From contig CM040742.1 in NCBI GenBank assembly GCA_022829145.1, forward strand, positions 10,973,131 to 11,037,130: a stretch of 64,000 nt of DNA. Direction: 5' to 3'. Position numbers and translations under genes: made by a program. Shown here in pieces: positions 50,037 to 61,588 of the stretch. Position 1 is the first letter of the stretch. Each line of letters starts with the position of its first letter. The stretch comes from Albula goreensis. Taxonomy: Eukaryota; Chordata; Actinopteri; Albuliformes; Albulidae. The notes beneath the pieces are model-generated. The model was given only the letters and a program-made list of their open reading frames with translations. It made no database searches and was not told the DNA's origin.

Positions 50037-50114
50037 GGGTTCCTCCAACAGTGGAAGTGAAGCCAGGACCTTCTGCATGTAAAGCAGACATGATAGCCAC
50101 TACACTATGTAACC
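50037..50114 (-). pseudogene. tRNA-Val pseudogene
   Basis: The minus strand gives TAGTGTAGTGG, GCTATCATGTCTGC, TTTACATGCAGAAGGTCCTGG, then a lengthened, changed T arm before GGAACCCA. Both flanks match those of the tRNA-Val at 22141-22213, so it is the decayed partner in an inverted duplication. Confidence 0.88.
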
Positions 50115-50642
50115 CATTGGTTTCAATTTTAAAAGTAAATTAGTGCCATCATACTCAAGATCTATTGCCTTATTTTTCCCTCATGGCTTCTCTGCTGTGT
50201 TTTCATGGCCTAGCTCGCAAAGTCATCCTGGATTCACCATGAATACATCTGCATTGGTATCTGCAGCTAATTAGCTACCTGAGCTGAAATCAGTGTGATA
50301 GGACCATTTGTGCACATACACAGTTGCCCTTCAGGATCAAATTTGTGAAATTATACTTTTAGCGGTCATGAAAGAAGTCATAGCAGACACATACCAAGGG
50401 AGCACAACTCCAGTGATAAATGACTGATAGGTATGTTGGTCTAGTGTGTTTCACAGTCTTGTGTTGTGCCTGTCAAAGGATTCTAGGTAAACAATTGCAA
50501 TCAAATGAGCAGCTGCATGAAACGCACTGACTGGCAGAAGACTCTCCCCTCCTTGTTTCTGCTGCTGAGGGAATTGCATGTAGATTGTAGGCAGTCATGT
50601 GCTGTGTCACCCAGAATAAAGCAATGTGTGGCACTTTGTGTG

Positions 50643-50724
50643 GCTGCGATGGCCGAGTGGTTAAGGCGTTGGACTTGAAATCCAGTGGGATTTCCCCACA
50701 CAGGTTCGAACCCTGTTCGCAGTG
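50643..50724 (+). tRNA. tRNA-Ser (TGA), variant
   Basis: 82 bases, anticodon loop CTTGAAA (TGA), intact A box and a canonical B box GGTTCGAACCC. The T stem has changed on both strands (ACAGG with CCTGT instead of GCAGG with CCTGC), and the variable arm reads GTGGG...CCCAC, so pairing is preserved. The terminal acceptor pair is G-U. It may be functional. Confidence 0.87.
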
Positions 50725-51450
50725 ATAGTGTGGTTTCTTTGCTATTGTGTATGCCTGGGCAGTGCATGTAAAGGTTGGACAGTGCAAATTCAGGGTGGAT
50801 GCAGTGCTGGGTATTCTTCAGCTTCAGAAAAATGGCAAACCTAGCTGGGCAGGATGGTTTCTTGTCATCATGTGTTCTTATCTTATGTATTAAACATATG
50901 TATGTTTTTATGTTCCTGTGTAACTTCAAATGCATTTTGCTGTAGTTCTCAGCTAGCATTCCTCTCCCCAAAGCTCTTATTATCAGGTACAATGAGGGGT
51001 TTGAGATGGAGGCTGAAATGCGGCCATGGAGAGTGGAGGATCAAGCTCAGTTTTCCGAAGTGACAGAGACAAAGTGCTTTTTCTCTTTCACCCTGGTGAG
51101 GGTTGCAACAGGCACCTGTCATCTTGCCAGAGAAAGCTCTGATTGCAGGACAGCATGTTTTTTTGCGAAATCGCTTCTCAGCAGGTCAGAAACAAACTCT
51201 GCATCCTAAGGTACACGTTGTGGTACACATTTGTGAAGATGCAGTACCAAACAAAAGCACTTCACAGTTTAGAGCTTGATTTGCTAAAGCTTTCAGCACA
51301 TGCAAAACTATTTCGCCGCTAAAAAAATAAGTCACAACAATTCACAAACCTTGTTACAGAATTGTTAAAAAATTGTAACATATGCCAAAGTGTTTTTACA
51401 CACTCTCCATTTTATACAGCCAGATATTTACTGATGCAATTTAGGTGAAG

Positions 51451-51474
51451 TAGGGGTTAGGGTTAGGGTTAGGG
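51451..51474 (+). repeat. Short interstitial telomeric repeat
   Basis: Three and a half TTAGGG units (TAGGGGTTAGGGTTAGGG, then TTAGGG). Confidence 0.9.
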
Positions 51475-52089
51475 TCAGCAGTCCCTTTCTAGGGACTTGC
51501 ACCAGGTTTAGCGAATCTATAGAAACAGCTACTACAGTTAAACATTTTCTATGCTGTGACATCCAGTCCTATAGGTGAGGAGAACAACGTCACTGCTTCC
51601 ACAGCTGGTCGACAACTGGGGATCCGCCTTTGCTAAGGGTTTGGGGGGGTGTGGGGGGTGTGGGGAACACAGTGATGTCCCAAATTCAACAAAAAACAAC
51701 CCAACTGCCTATGCTCCCTCGCCACCCCTGCATGTGGCAGCAAGCCTTACTGTTTATTTGAAATTTCTAACCGTGACATGACAACCCCCTTCACAGCTCA
51801 CCTCCCCATCAGTTGCTGTACCTAACTGTGTTTCCACTCAATTCAAATTCAGCTGTCAGTGACATTTAAGTGGTTACATCACTAAGCTATTCTCAGTCAT
51901 GTTTACCATGTGTACCATTTAAGGCATAAAATAAATGCAAAACAGTCTTTAATGTTTTTCATGTTTTTTTTTTTTTATAACAGAAGCATTAAAACATACC
52001 GAACAGGCGCATACTATATATGTAAATGGCCGAGTACTGAATGCTGCAGTGGCACTGAAAAGTTGTGTTTAACTCCACTTAACCTGCTT

Positions 52090-52205
52090 TTTACTCTCTC
52101 TGTATGTCTGTGTGTGTGTGTATGCATATGAGTGAATGTGTGTATGACTGTGTATGTATATATGAATGTGTCTGTATGAGCATGCATGCTTGTGTGTGTA
52201 TCTGA

Positions 52206-52240
<35 letters not shown>

Positions 52241-52495
52241 AGCAAGTATGTATATATATGAATGTGTATGTATGAGCATGCATGCTTGTGTGTGTATCTG
52301 TATGTGTGTTTGTGCTTGTTTGTTTGTGTGTGTTTCTGTATGTGTGTTTGTTTGTTTGTTTGTGTGTGTGTATCTGTATGTGTGTGTTTGTTTGTTTGTT
52401 TGTGTGTGTATCTGTATGTGTTTGTTTGTTTGTTTGTGTGTGTGTCTGTATGTGTGTGTCTGTTTGTTTGTTTGTTTGTTTGTGTGTGTGTCTAT
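52090..52495. repeat. TG/TTTG array with internal duplication
   Basis: The left half is TG-rich with a segment (GAATGTGT, GAGCATGCATGCTTGTGTGT, ATCTG) present twice about 95 bases apart. The right half is (TTTG)n alternating with TGTGTATCTGTATG. The ORFs on both strands follow the repeat and are not genes. Confidence 0.92.
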
Positions 52496-52770
52496 TAGCC
52501 CCTCTCTGCTATGTGGCTGGTGTGAGCAGTGGGCTCAGTTGAAGCTGTTTCTGAAGGTGCTGCGCTGCATGTTTCAAACTCACTTTTTTTCTCTTTTTTG
52601 GCTGTAACTGGAGGCCTGCAGTGGTATGAGAGGGTAACTGCCTTATCTGGGCTGTGAGTGCTCATTTCTCTTCTTACGTGTAACTCACACAGCTCTCAGA
52701 GACCATGTAAATGTCTGGCAAACTGTACAGCTTAACTTGGTTGGGAGGTGGGTGCCCTTTCTCACTCCCT

Positions 52771-53144
52771 CTCCCACTCTCTCTCTCTCTCTCTCTCTCT
52801 CCTTCCATCCCATTCTCACTCATCATCCCTCTCTCCATCCCTCCCTCTCCCCTTTTTTCCCTCTCTCTCTCCTCTTGGCAGCTGTCGTTTCTCTGTTGGC
52901 AGGAGTGATAGAATAAAAACAGGAACCCCAGACGTTGAGGAAGGAAAAAAGTAATGATCCATTGAACCAAGAGCCTCTTAATTACGTTGTGACCAGCATC
53001 CACTCTGTCATTTTTTTGTTCAGTTTTTTTCTGCTCTGTTTTCTTTTTTTTTTTTTTGAGCCTTGCAGACCCGGGTAAGTGGTAATTGATTTGCGCAGGA
53101 TAAAACCGGGCCGTTGGGAGAAGAGCAGGGCATTTTGGAGCAAG
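52771..53144 (+). promoter_or_regulatory. Probable elastin promoter and 5' UTR
   Basis: The 370 bases before the elastin start codon hold a (CT)n tract (52777-52800), further C/T-rich DNA to about 52875, and ATAAAA at 52911-52916. A second ATAAAA lies at 53100-53105. A T-rich run (53042-53057) follows. No single TATA box or transcription start can be fixed by eye. Confidence 0.45.
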
Positions 53145-53220
53145 ATGGCTAACGGGATGGCTGTGTGCCTCCTGCATGGACTGCTCCTCTTAGCTCTGTA
53201 CCGACCCTCGCTTCAAGGAG
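53145..53220 (+). CDS. eln: Elastin exon 1 (signal peptide)
   Basis: Twenty-five codons plus one base. A hydrophobic core ([14 protein letters not shown]) follows a short N-terminus, and cleavage is expected near the end of the exon. The donor is GAG|GTAAGG. A TG-rich run starts about 35 bases after the donor. An upstream in-frame ATG at 53079 exists, but it would add 22 charged residues before the signal sequence, so I prefer 53145. Confidence 0.9.
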
Positions 53221-56200
53221 GTAAGGGGTCTCTTCTGTGTGTGCCTGCCTGTGTGAGTATGTGTGTGTGTGTGTGTATGTGAACATACGTGTGTGTCTGC
53301 TCTGCACTGACAGGTCTCAGTGACACCTTTCATATTTGTACAGGTGTAGTGTTGCTTAAGAGTGTATTCCCTTGTGGTTTCCAGGCAATTACTTGCACCC
53401 ATGACAACGGGAGAATCGTCCACAGGCAGTGTTCCATGTCTGTTAGTACTGTCCTTCCAAAGGGTCCCTGACCAAGCGGTGAACCATTCAGGCTTCACTG
53501 GAGCCTTCTCACCCAGTCATAGGACCCACTGTACTCAGTCTTATCATTTTTTACTTGAAAAATATCATTTAAATTTAGTATGGCTTTAAATGTAGATTTC
53601 TTAAAAGTTCACTTTGGCAGTCGAAAGTCCACTTGGTGAGGTAAAAATAGGTATAGATTAAAATAAAAAAACAGAATTGTATTGCAATTGTTTATAATAA
53701 TATATATTACTAATATTCAAGGCACTGAATACAGAAGAGACCAAACTGAACCTGAAGGATCTATATTACAAAGAACATATGTCAGGGGATTACTGTTCAT
53801 TGTTTAATGTTTTTGGAGGTTTCAGGGGAAATTAAGCTGACGTCACTGTTTAAAGGGAGATTTTTTTCACAGAACTGTTCAGGTTTGATAATGTGGATGT
53901 TTTTAAATCAGGATTATCTGCAAAGTCCAAGCTGAACTGGATCTTCTCCAAATGCTGACTGTTGCTATTCTACTCTAATGACTTAAAAAGCAACACTGAC
54001 CGAACAATCCACTAATCCTTGACCCTGTTGGGTTATATTACAGATGAGCATCACGTTGTCTCTTTAAGTCTGTGTTATAATTAGATCCATAACCATAACT
54101 CTAAAGTTGAGTATCTGTTATAATTAAAACCATAATTCTATTGTGCACCAAAAATATTTCCCAGCTTTTGTTATTTGTGACTAATCACACACAGGTTATT
54201 TTGTAAAACATATTCTCCTCCAGAATTGTATTTTAGACTTGAAGATCACAGGGAGTTTTGACATATAAATCCAAATTCTGCTGCACATTGAACAAACTGA
54301 AGATGATGATAACCAGATCACAGGGTCTGACCATGGATTTTCAAAATTTCAAACAGCAAGAACCTAGAGCTTGATAAATAAAGGAACTGGTAACACAATG
54401 GGGCAATTTCAGCTTACTACTGAAACAAGCTTGGAACCAGGAGGTTTCAGGTTCTGTGCCTCATGTGCTGCACAGCCAACCCAAGTTTTTATCAGTGTGC
54501 TATGCAAAACAATGATACCTGTGAAATTCTGTGCCACCAGGGATGAGAATGCAAAACAATTAAAGCAATAAATGTGAGACAACTGATCTGTTTGATTAAA
54601 ATCAATACCATTCTTTTTAATGCAAATATCTGTTTTAACACAATGTGACATTAACAGGCTGAAACATCCTTTTGACGATTCCTAAAAATTTAAAGTGTGT
54701 AATTAAAACCCACTAGAAACTATTTTTACTCCAAGAATTGAAAGTGAAGTTGGAAAGAAAAGCACAATAGTATGAGTGCTCCAGGACATGGGCTAAGCTC
54801 TGAGAACACAGGGAGTTTGGAGCAGGAGCAGGTGTGGTTCAGTTCTGGAAGACGATTCCCATGATGAGGCGGTTTCCAAGGTGCACTCGTGTTGAGATGA
54901 GGTCAGGTTCGAGCACGTGAGGGACTTTGCCGCTCACTACAGCAGAGCGGAACCGAACCCTCTGCGCGCCAGTCATAGCTGGAATAAGACTCCGCGATAC
55001 TGTAACTTCGTATTGCGTCATACAGAATTACCCATAATGACAGCCAGCGGTGGAGGTCCACGCGGACGTTAACATCTGGGTGGCTGTCGAGTGCACGCGG
55101 CTCGCGGCCAAGGTCGTTCGGATGTTGCGTGTCATTTCTGATTTCCCTCACACGTTGCGCGCTTTCTTGCGCGTGGGGTTCTCTCCATCTGCAACATTTG
55201 GTCCCAGAATGAGCTCAACGGGGGGTTGGAAAGCACAAGAGAAGGTGCAAGTAACAGGCAACTTCAGCAAGGTGGGCAAGACAGAGCCAATAAGAGAGAC
55301 CTCTTGATTCAGTGCAGCTGTGTACATCTGCATTTGTTTTGCTTGTACATGTTTTTTTCTGAACAAATCGTTTTTACAGCCTACAATGAACTCCTGATGT
55401 TTTGTGAGTAATGGAAATAAAAAATTAGCACCTGCTTAAATGTAGTATTTGAAATAATGGACAAACCGCAGAGTAATATGATAATCGGATCACAATTCCA
55501 AGTTTCCTTCCATGTGGATAACAGTTGAGTCACAGCCTAATTAATACTCCCAGAAAGGAGGAAAACTTGTGTGGGCTTGATCCTGGATTACAAGCCAAAG
55601 TAAAGTGTTATAGCGAGGTTCCTATGGCCTGGAAAGGTTAATGATTTGCTGTGAAATTTTTTTACCCAGGTTTCACCCAGCTGAGGGTGTCAAAATGCTG
55701 ATCTAAAACACCAAAAGACAAGGTAAACCAAGCTTCAGGTTCCCCAGGATATAGAACTATAAAGATTTAATTTACCTTTATTTAAACCAGGTAGGTCTAT
55801 CAAGAATGACCTGAGGTATCAAAGTGTGCAGGAATGGTGAGAGCCAATCAGATGTCAGAGAATTTCCTGTTACAGGTCCACAAATGCACTACCTGAAAGT
55901 TTGCCAGACAGGGTTTGGCCTGTTAGTGTTACTGTAAGGAAGAACCCTGAGGAGATGTTGCTAAGGACTGGTTAAAAATACATAGAGTAATTCACTGCAG
56001 TCTGTCCAACTGCCGAAAGCAATCAATGTTAGTAGTACTAATGCACTAATATATCTGTTGAGACAGGCCAGCATACTATAAAGCCAGCTGAGGAAGGCTT
56101 TGCCAGCAAAAGTTCTCTGTGCTCTGCATTTAATTTAACTGGGAATAAGACTGAAATTCTTACTGCTGGCTCACTGAAGTTCTCCTCCACCGACAACCTG

Positions 56201-59200
56201 TCTGTTTATCAATGAGGTCCAGATTAAAAGAGAAATTTTTACCGCTCTCTGACAGCTCAGTAATACGAACCTGATGCTGGTAATGGGGCGTGTGCATTGT
56301 TTTGTTAGACATGTCAGAAGGAGCTTTTTGACATTCAGAGGACTTGTTGGCGGCTTGCAGAGTGGTCAGTGGTTGGTTTTGGGCACAGCTGTGGTCTGTC
56401 ATGATGACTTTGTGTTTTCGGTCATGCTAAAGGAACAGCTCAGATGGCGAGGCACACATCCTTATCTTTGCTTTGGTTTGATTTTATGGGGTTTTTGTTA
56501 CTGTCTTTCACTGGATCACCCTTCCTGGCCTGGCCCTCGTCCTTTAGAAGGGAACATACATGCTGCCATGGCAAAGCAGTTCATCATGCAATCCACAAAG
56601 TGACGGTAACGGCAGGTTTCTTAAGCCCCAACAATGGAGGGCCACACTGTCTGCAGGTATTAGCTTCAGCCATGTACTACATCACCTGATGTCAGAAATC
56701 AACTCACCGCACTGGACCAGGGGGTGAGCTAATCAAACCAATCAGGTGGGATAGTGTGCAATTAAAGCAAATACCTGCAAACACCATGGCCCTCCTGGAC
56801 CTAGAGTGGATGAGCCCTGTTATAAGGTTTGCAGTACTTTACAGTACATTTCACCCAGTTAAGTATGGAGTCGGTTACGCTAACTTGTATTTTATACAGG
56901 CCTTCACCGTGCAGGGGCCTTCTGATAATCTGCGACCTCCCCCATCCTGTCCTGAAACGGTCCTCAGACCCTTGTCTCCCGATGAGGCCTTTTCGAGCAA
57001 CGGCAGGATTCATATTTCTCCGCTTCATTAGCCCAGCTGCCATAGCGTAGCGTGCTCCTGGCTGCAGCTGCCAATGCTGTAGCTCCATGGGCAGTCTTTT
57101 TGGAAGGTGTAGGTATACATGTCAGCCAAGGCCAAGCCTCTGCGCATGTAAACTGGAACACTCATCTGTAGGTTTTTTAAGTGCATCCAACATCACTGAC
57201 CTGGGCATCTCACAGTCTTTGATTATGTCATCCCCTCTGAGTCCAGCACAGCTACATTACATTACATTAACATTTGGGTATTTAGCAGATACTCTTATCC
57301 AGAGTGACTTACAAAAGTGCACAGCAATAGTGTAGCGTACCAATTACAGAAGACACCAAGTTGTCAGCGCCACTGCTGACCATAGCAGTTAGACCATCAT
57401 GTCGTTAGGTGCTCTAGAAGGTGACAGAGGAAGTATAGTTATATTAGTTTGGTTATATAGTGAGAGGTAGATAAAATAAATGTTCAGATTTTTAGGCTTG
57501 GTGGGTCAAGGTGCAGCTGTGTTTTCAGTTTGCACTGGGGCATCAGCAGAGATTCAGCTGTCCTGTCCCAGCTACAGAGAGGGATAAAGTTGGTAAAGTC
57601 AGTTCATGTTTCTCACTCACTTTACCCAAACATGACGAGAGCAAAGCTGAAACCGTAGTGTTTCCTGATGCAGTATCTAGCGGGAAATTTGGGAATCTCT
57701 TAATGGCAGCGTGGCCCATACTGTGGTGCTGTTCACGTGCTGAAACAGGATTTCTAGTGTAACGGCAAGATGGCTAGATTACTGCCAAAAACCCGCCATC
57801 CACTTTGGCTTTGCATTAGGCCAGAACTGTCTGTCATCACAACTGCAGAGGCAGCTAATGTGTTGCTAATTCATTCTGAGATAAGATGAAAGTGAGCCTC
57901 AGTCTTCCTGTTTATATAGTTCAATCAGTACTTGTACAATGAAACAAAAAGAGAAACAAATAAAACTGATAAAAATTTGATGTGCAAATATGCTGGTACG
58001 TTGGGGAGCCAAGAAAGGTCTTTGTTTATAATGGAGATCATCTAAAATTGGAGGTGCTTCTCAGCTGTTTGAAATCCACAGCCTTAGAACCTTTCTCTTG
58101 CTGGCTGTGTCCACATCACTCTTTTCTCCCTGCACTGAATCAGTGTGGGCTGTGTATTTTTATTTGTTTGGCTTTTTGGTTTTTTTGCTTATGCTCAAGC
58201 TGACCATAACCCTGCTGTGCTCTGTACCACAGATGTCTGTCCCATTGAGGGATGTGACCCTATAACAGAGGAGATTTACTCTGGGTCAAGTTGTTCCCAA
58301 TCATTAGTGTAGTGGTACCTGTAACCAGATGTATTAATGTTAATGTAGGTGGGCGTACTGTAACTCCAAAGCCCATTTGTTTTTTAATTTTTTGCAAGTT
58401 TAGAATGGTGAAATACATGATGCTTGCATGCACTACAAGAAATGCCAAGTGTATGCTTACATTCTCTCATGAGAGAGAAAAAAAGTTAGGGGTGTGTACT
58501 GTATTGTACAGTACCAAATTTAACGAGCCTGTATTTGAACATGGTTGGATTAGGAGCTTAGGCAGCCCTTTACTTAACTCCCGTTAAGGCTCATTAGTCA
58601 CTACGAAGTTTTAACGGCTTTCCCCAGTGACGTGGTTGTGCTGTCATGGTGATGGACATCCCTGGCGTTGGGCATAGGAAAGCTACAGAGGTGCAAAGAC
58701 CTCAGAACAGTGTGAGACACAATGTTTCTTGCTCCAACCCAACTACAACATCATTCTTCCCATGGCAACCCCCCCCCCACAACTACCAAAAAAAAAAAAA
58801 AAAACAGGTAACCCCCCTCCCAAAGAATCATGGATTGGGCCCACAGTGTTTGACAATCATTTGATTCATCTACTTCCCTTCTGCACCAAGTCATTGCGTA
58901 TTTCCATAATGAGGTGCTCATTCTAACACTGTTTTTAGCAGTAGCGCACATGCCCTGGGGAAGGAGCTAAGGGGGAGCTCAGAGAAATAAGCACATGATG
59001 ATTGATAGATGTGGGGGGAGGAGGGGCAGAGAAGGGGAGGTTACAACCACCTGTTGTATCTAATCCAAAGGGACCAGAAAGTTCAGAATTCCACAATGAA
59101 AGCTGTGCTATCGAAGCTCAGACCTAATCGCATTATGTGGCCTTCCTAATGAGAGATAACAGTGTTTCTATTGTACTGACGTGACATTGGTCTCAGCTTT

Positions 59201-61508
59201 GTAGAAACATAGGCCTCAGGAGTACCATCCACTGGGTTTTTAATTTCATTTTGAGGAACAAAACAAATTTCTCCGTTTTCTTTTCAGGTTTCTTGTCTCC
59301 GTTCAGGAGCGAGAGGAATTGAGAAGACTGGCTCCTCTTCAAAGTTTGTTTTTGTAGATCAGAGGGGTAGAGGGCATTGTATGTGTGAGTACATGTGACC
59401 CAAGGATGTAATGACAAAGTCATAGATTACTAATTCCTTTTTAGTTTTTCCCTTTACATGGTTACATATATTTTCTCAAATTGTACAAAAATAAAAATGT
59501 CATGCTTGCTCCTCCACTCCAGTTCAGAGAGGAATGAATGTTTGGGCAGTTAAGATTCTTGGTTTGAAAAAGGTTGCCTGGCAGTGTAGCATTGTGTTCT
59601 AGGGGGAGTTGGAGAGGCACATACCCAGATAGTAAATCCTGTTCGATTCCTGACCTGAGCCAGAGACTAAGTGCAAGTGCAAAGGTGTGAGACAAAAGCT
59701 GCCTTTCCCCAACGTGTGTCTTATGTGCCAGGCCTATACCTCTCTGCTGGCCTCATTTTCCAGGCTTATACCTCTCCATTAGCCCAATTTTCCTGGCATG
59801 TACTAGCCTCACTTGACAGGTTTTTACCTCTCTGCTAGCTTAGTTTTCAAGACGTATATCTCTCTGCTAGCCTCATTTTCTAGGCTACTATCTCTCTGCT
59901 AGCCTCAAGTGCCATGCTTATGTGAACAGTAAAAGTAGGGGGTGGTAATAATCTGAAGGTCATCTGTGCAGAAAAAACAAACAAACTTTGGTGTAATGTA
60001 ATGTAATGTAACGTATGCTTGCTCAGTTAACAAACATACATCAACTGTACGGTCAGTTTTAGAACATCCACTTCCACAAGGTCCTGACTGGTGAGTGTAA
60101 GCTGTTTCCTGGATTTTAGAGGACTTGGAAAGTAGGCCTTTTGAAAGGACTTTCACAGGACTTTTAGCAGGACTACACAACTGTCTACTTCCACACATGC
60201 TCAGCATGGAGTCTTCAGCAGGAAAGAACACATAGAGGAACAATACTGACTCTGCAACTGCCCAAAAAACAACAGTAAAACCAATCAGAGAGCAGGTTCT
60301 TAAGCCTGTCTGACTTAATGAATTCTCTCATCACTCAAAGCGCATTCAGGCCCACGTCACCCACCCCAAAAATAAGCTTCCCCCAAAACACTCCCTTTTT
60401 TAGCTATTAAAATCCATGCCGCAAAAAATAGTTTTACACACATATCGCATAAGTACCAAAGGAATTCTGATTTACTGCAGGCAGTGGCACAGATCCAGTT
60501 TGGCAACTGAGTCAGGGTCTGAAAGTTGTTGGAGAAAATAGAAACACACATGTCCCTAAAGAACTTAATTGAAGACCTTTTTCTCTTTCTCCTTCTCATG
60601 ATTGCTATTTCTAGAAACTCTTTATCCTCTGGAACCGCCTGAGCACTGTGTCCTCATGTCGATCACTTCTAGTGTCCTTTCCCCTGGTCCATGGCATTAA
60701 GGATTACAAATATGTTGACTTTTGACCTAGCTGGTGTTTCATAAAATATGGTCCCCCTACAATAAAGCTGGGAGATATCAGTACCCGTCCCCAGCCAAAG
60801 GTACTCTTAATAAGAAGTAGGACAATGCTCATGAGGTTTATTTTCTTCTGAAACGTATTATTTTATAAAGTTGTGTATATAGACATGATTTGAAATGTAG
60901 TCAGCAGCTGTAACTGGAATTACTTAATTAATTGTGATAGACGTCTATATAAATTCATTTCAATATCAATTTTCACACTTGGATCATTGTGCAATGTTAT
61001 GCAATGTAAAGTACAGGATGTGATATATGAGCTGTAAAATGCTGAGATGAGTCAAGTGGGCCTTTAAAAACCAACATGTATGAACTGAAGTAAGAAACAT
61101 GAAATTTTACTGAGTTGTTCCCTGCTTTCCCCTGTAAGTATATGAGTGTTGTCTGGCAGAGATTTTGCTACATTGGGCCCAGGAGGTCTGTCAGTGCTGT
61201 TATTAAACTATGTAGTATTGGGGTGTCAAACTCAAGCCTGGGGAAGGGGGGGGTGTTCTGGGTTCAGGTTTTTGTTCCACAGCTCCCCATGATTTGATTA
61301 CCTAATGGGTAATCAGGGCTTTTATTGCCCAGAACACATCATGGCAAAAGTATGTATTGAGCCCAGAGCACCAGCGATGTCTTAGGCTGCGGTTTATCTT
61401 AAGCGCTTTATCGAAGGAAAGGGAACCGAGCATGGCGCCCATTGTGTGACTGAGAGCGTTTGGAGCAATCACAGACACACACATATGCACACACACACAC
61501 ACACATAT

Positions 61509-61588
<80 letters not shown>

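Larger units (their letters stand above)
48985..50233. repeat. Tandem and inverted duplicate of tRNA-flanking DNA
   Basis: The segments about 48985-49170 and 49715-49915 are direct copies of each other (GAAGAACCAGGCACACC or GAAAAGAACCAGCCACAC, GGGTGGGTCACCC, CAGTGTAGCCTGG, GTTTAACTGGTTG). The segment 49938-50233 is an inverted copy of 21992-22310, and 49715-49905 is an inverted copy of about 22900-23085. Confidence 0.85.
50725..52770. other. Intergenic DNA upstream of elastin
   Basis: No exon or RNA gene is recognised. It holds a short interstitial telomere-like repeat (51451-51474), a G-run cluster (51637-51665) and a long TG/TTTG array (52090-52495). Confidence 0.5.

Noticed and set aside
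52248-52607. Cys/Val-rich ORFs in TG repeats (also at 24067-24429 and 61302-61685)
   Set aside because: Translation of dinucleotide repeats; the composition is dictated by TGTG and no conserved domain is present.
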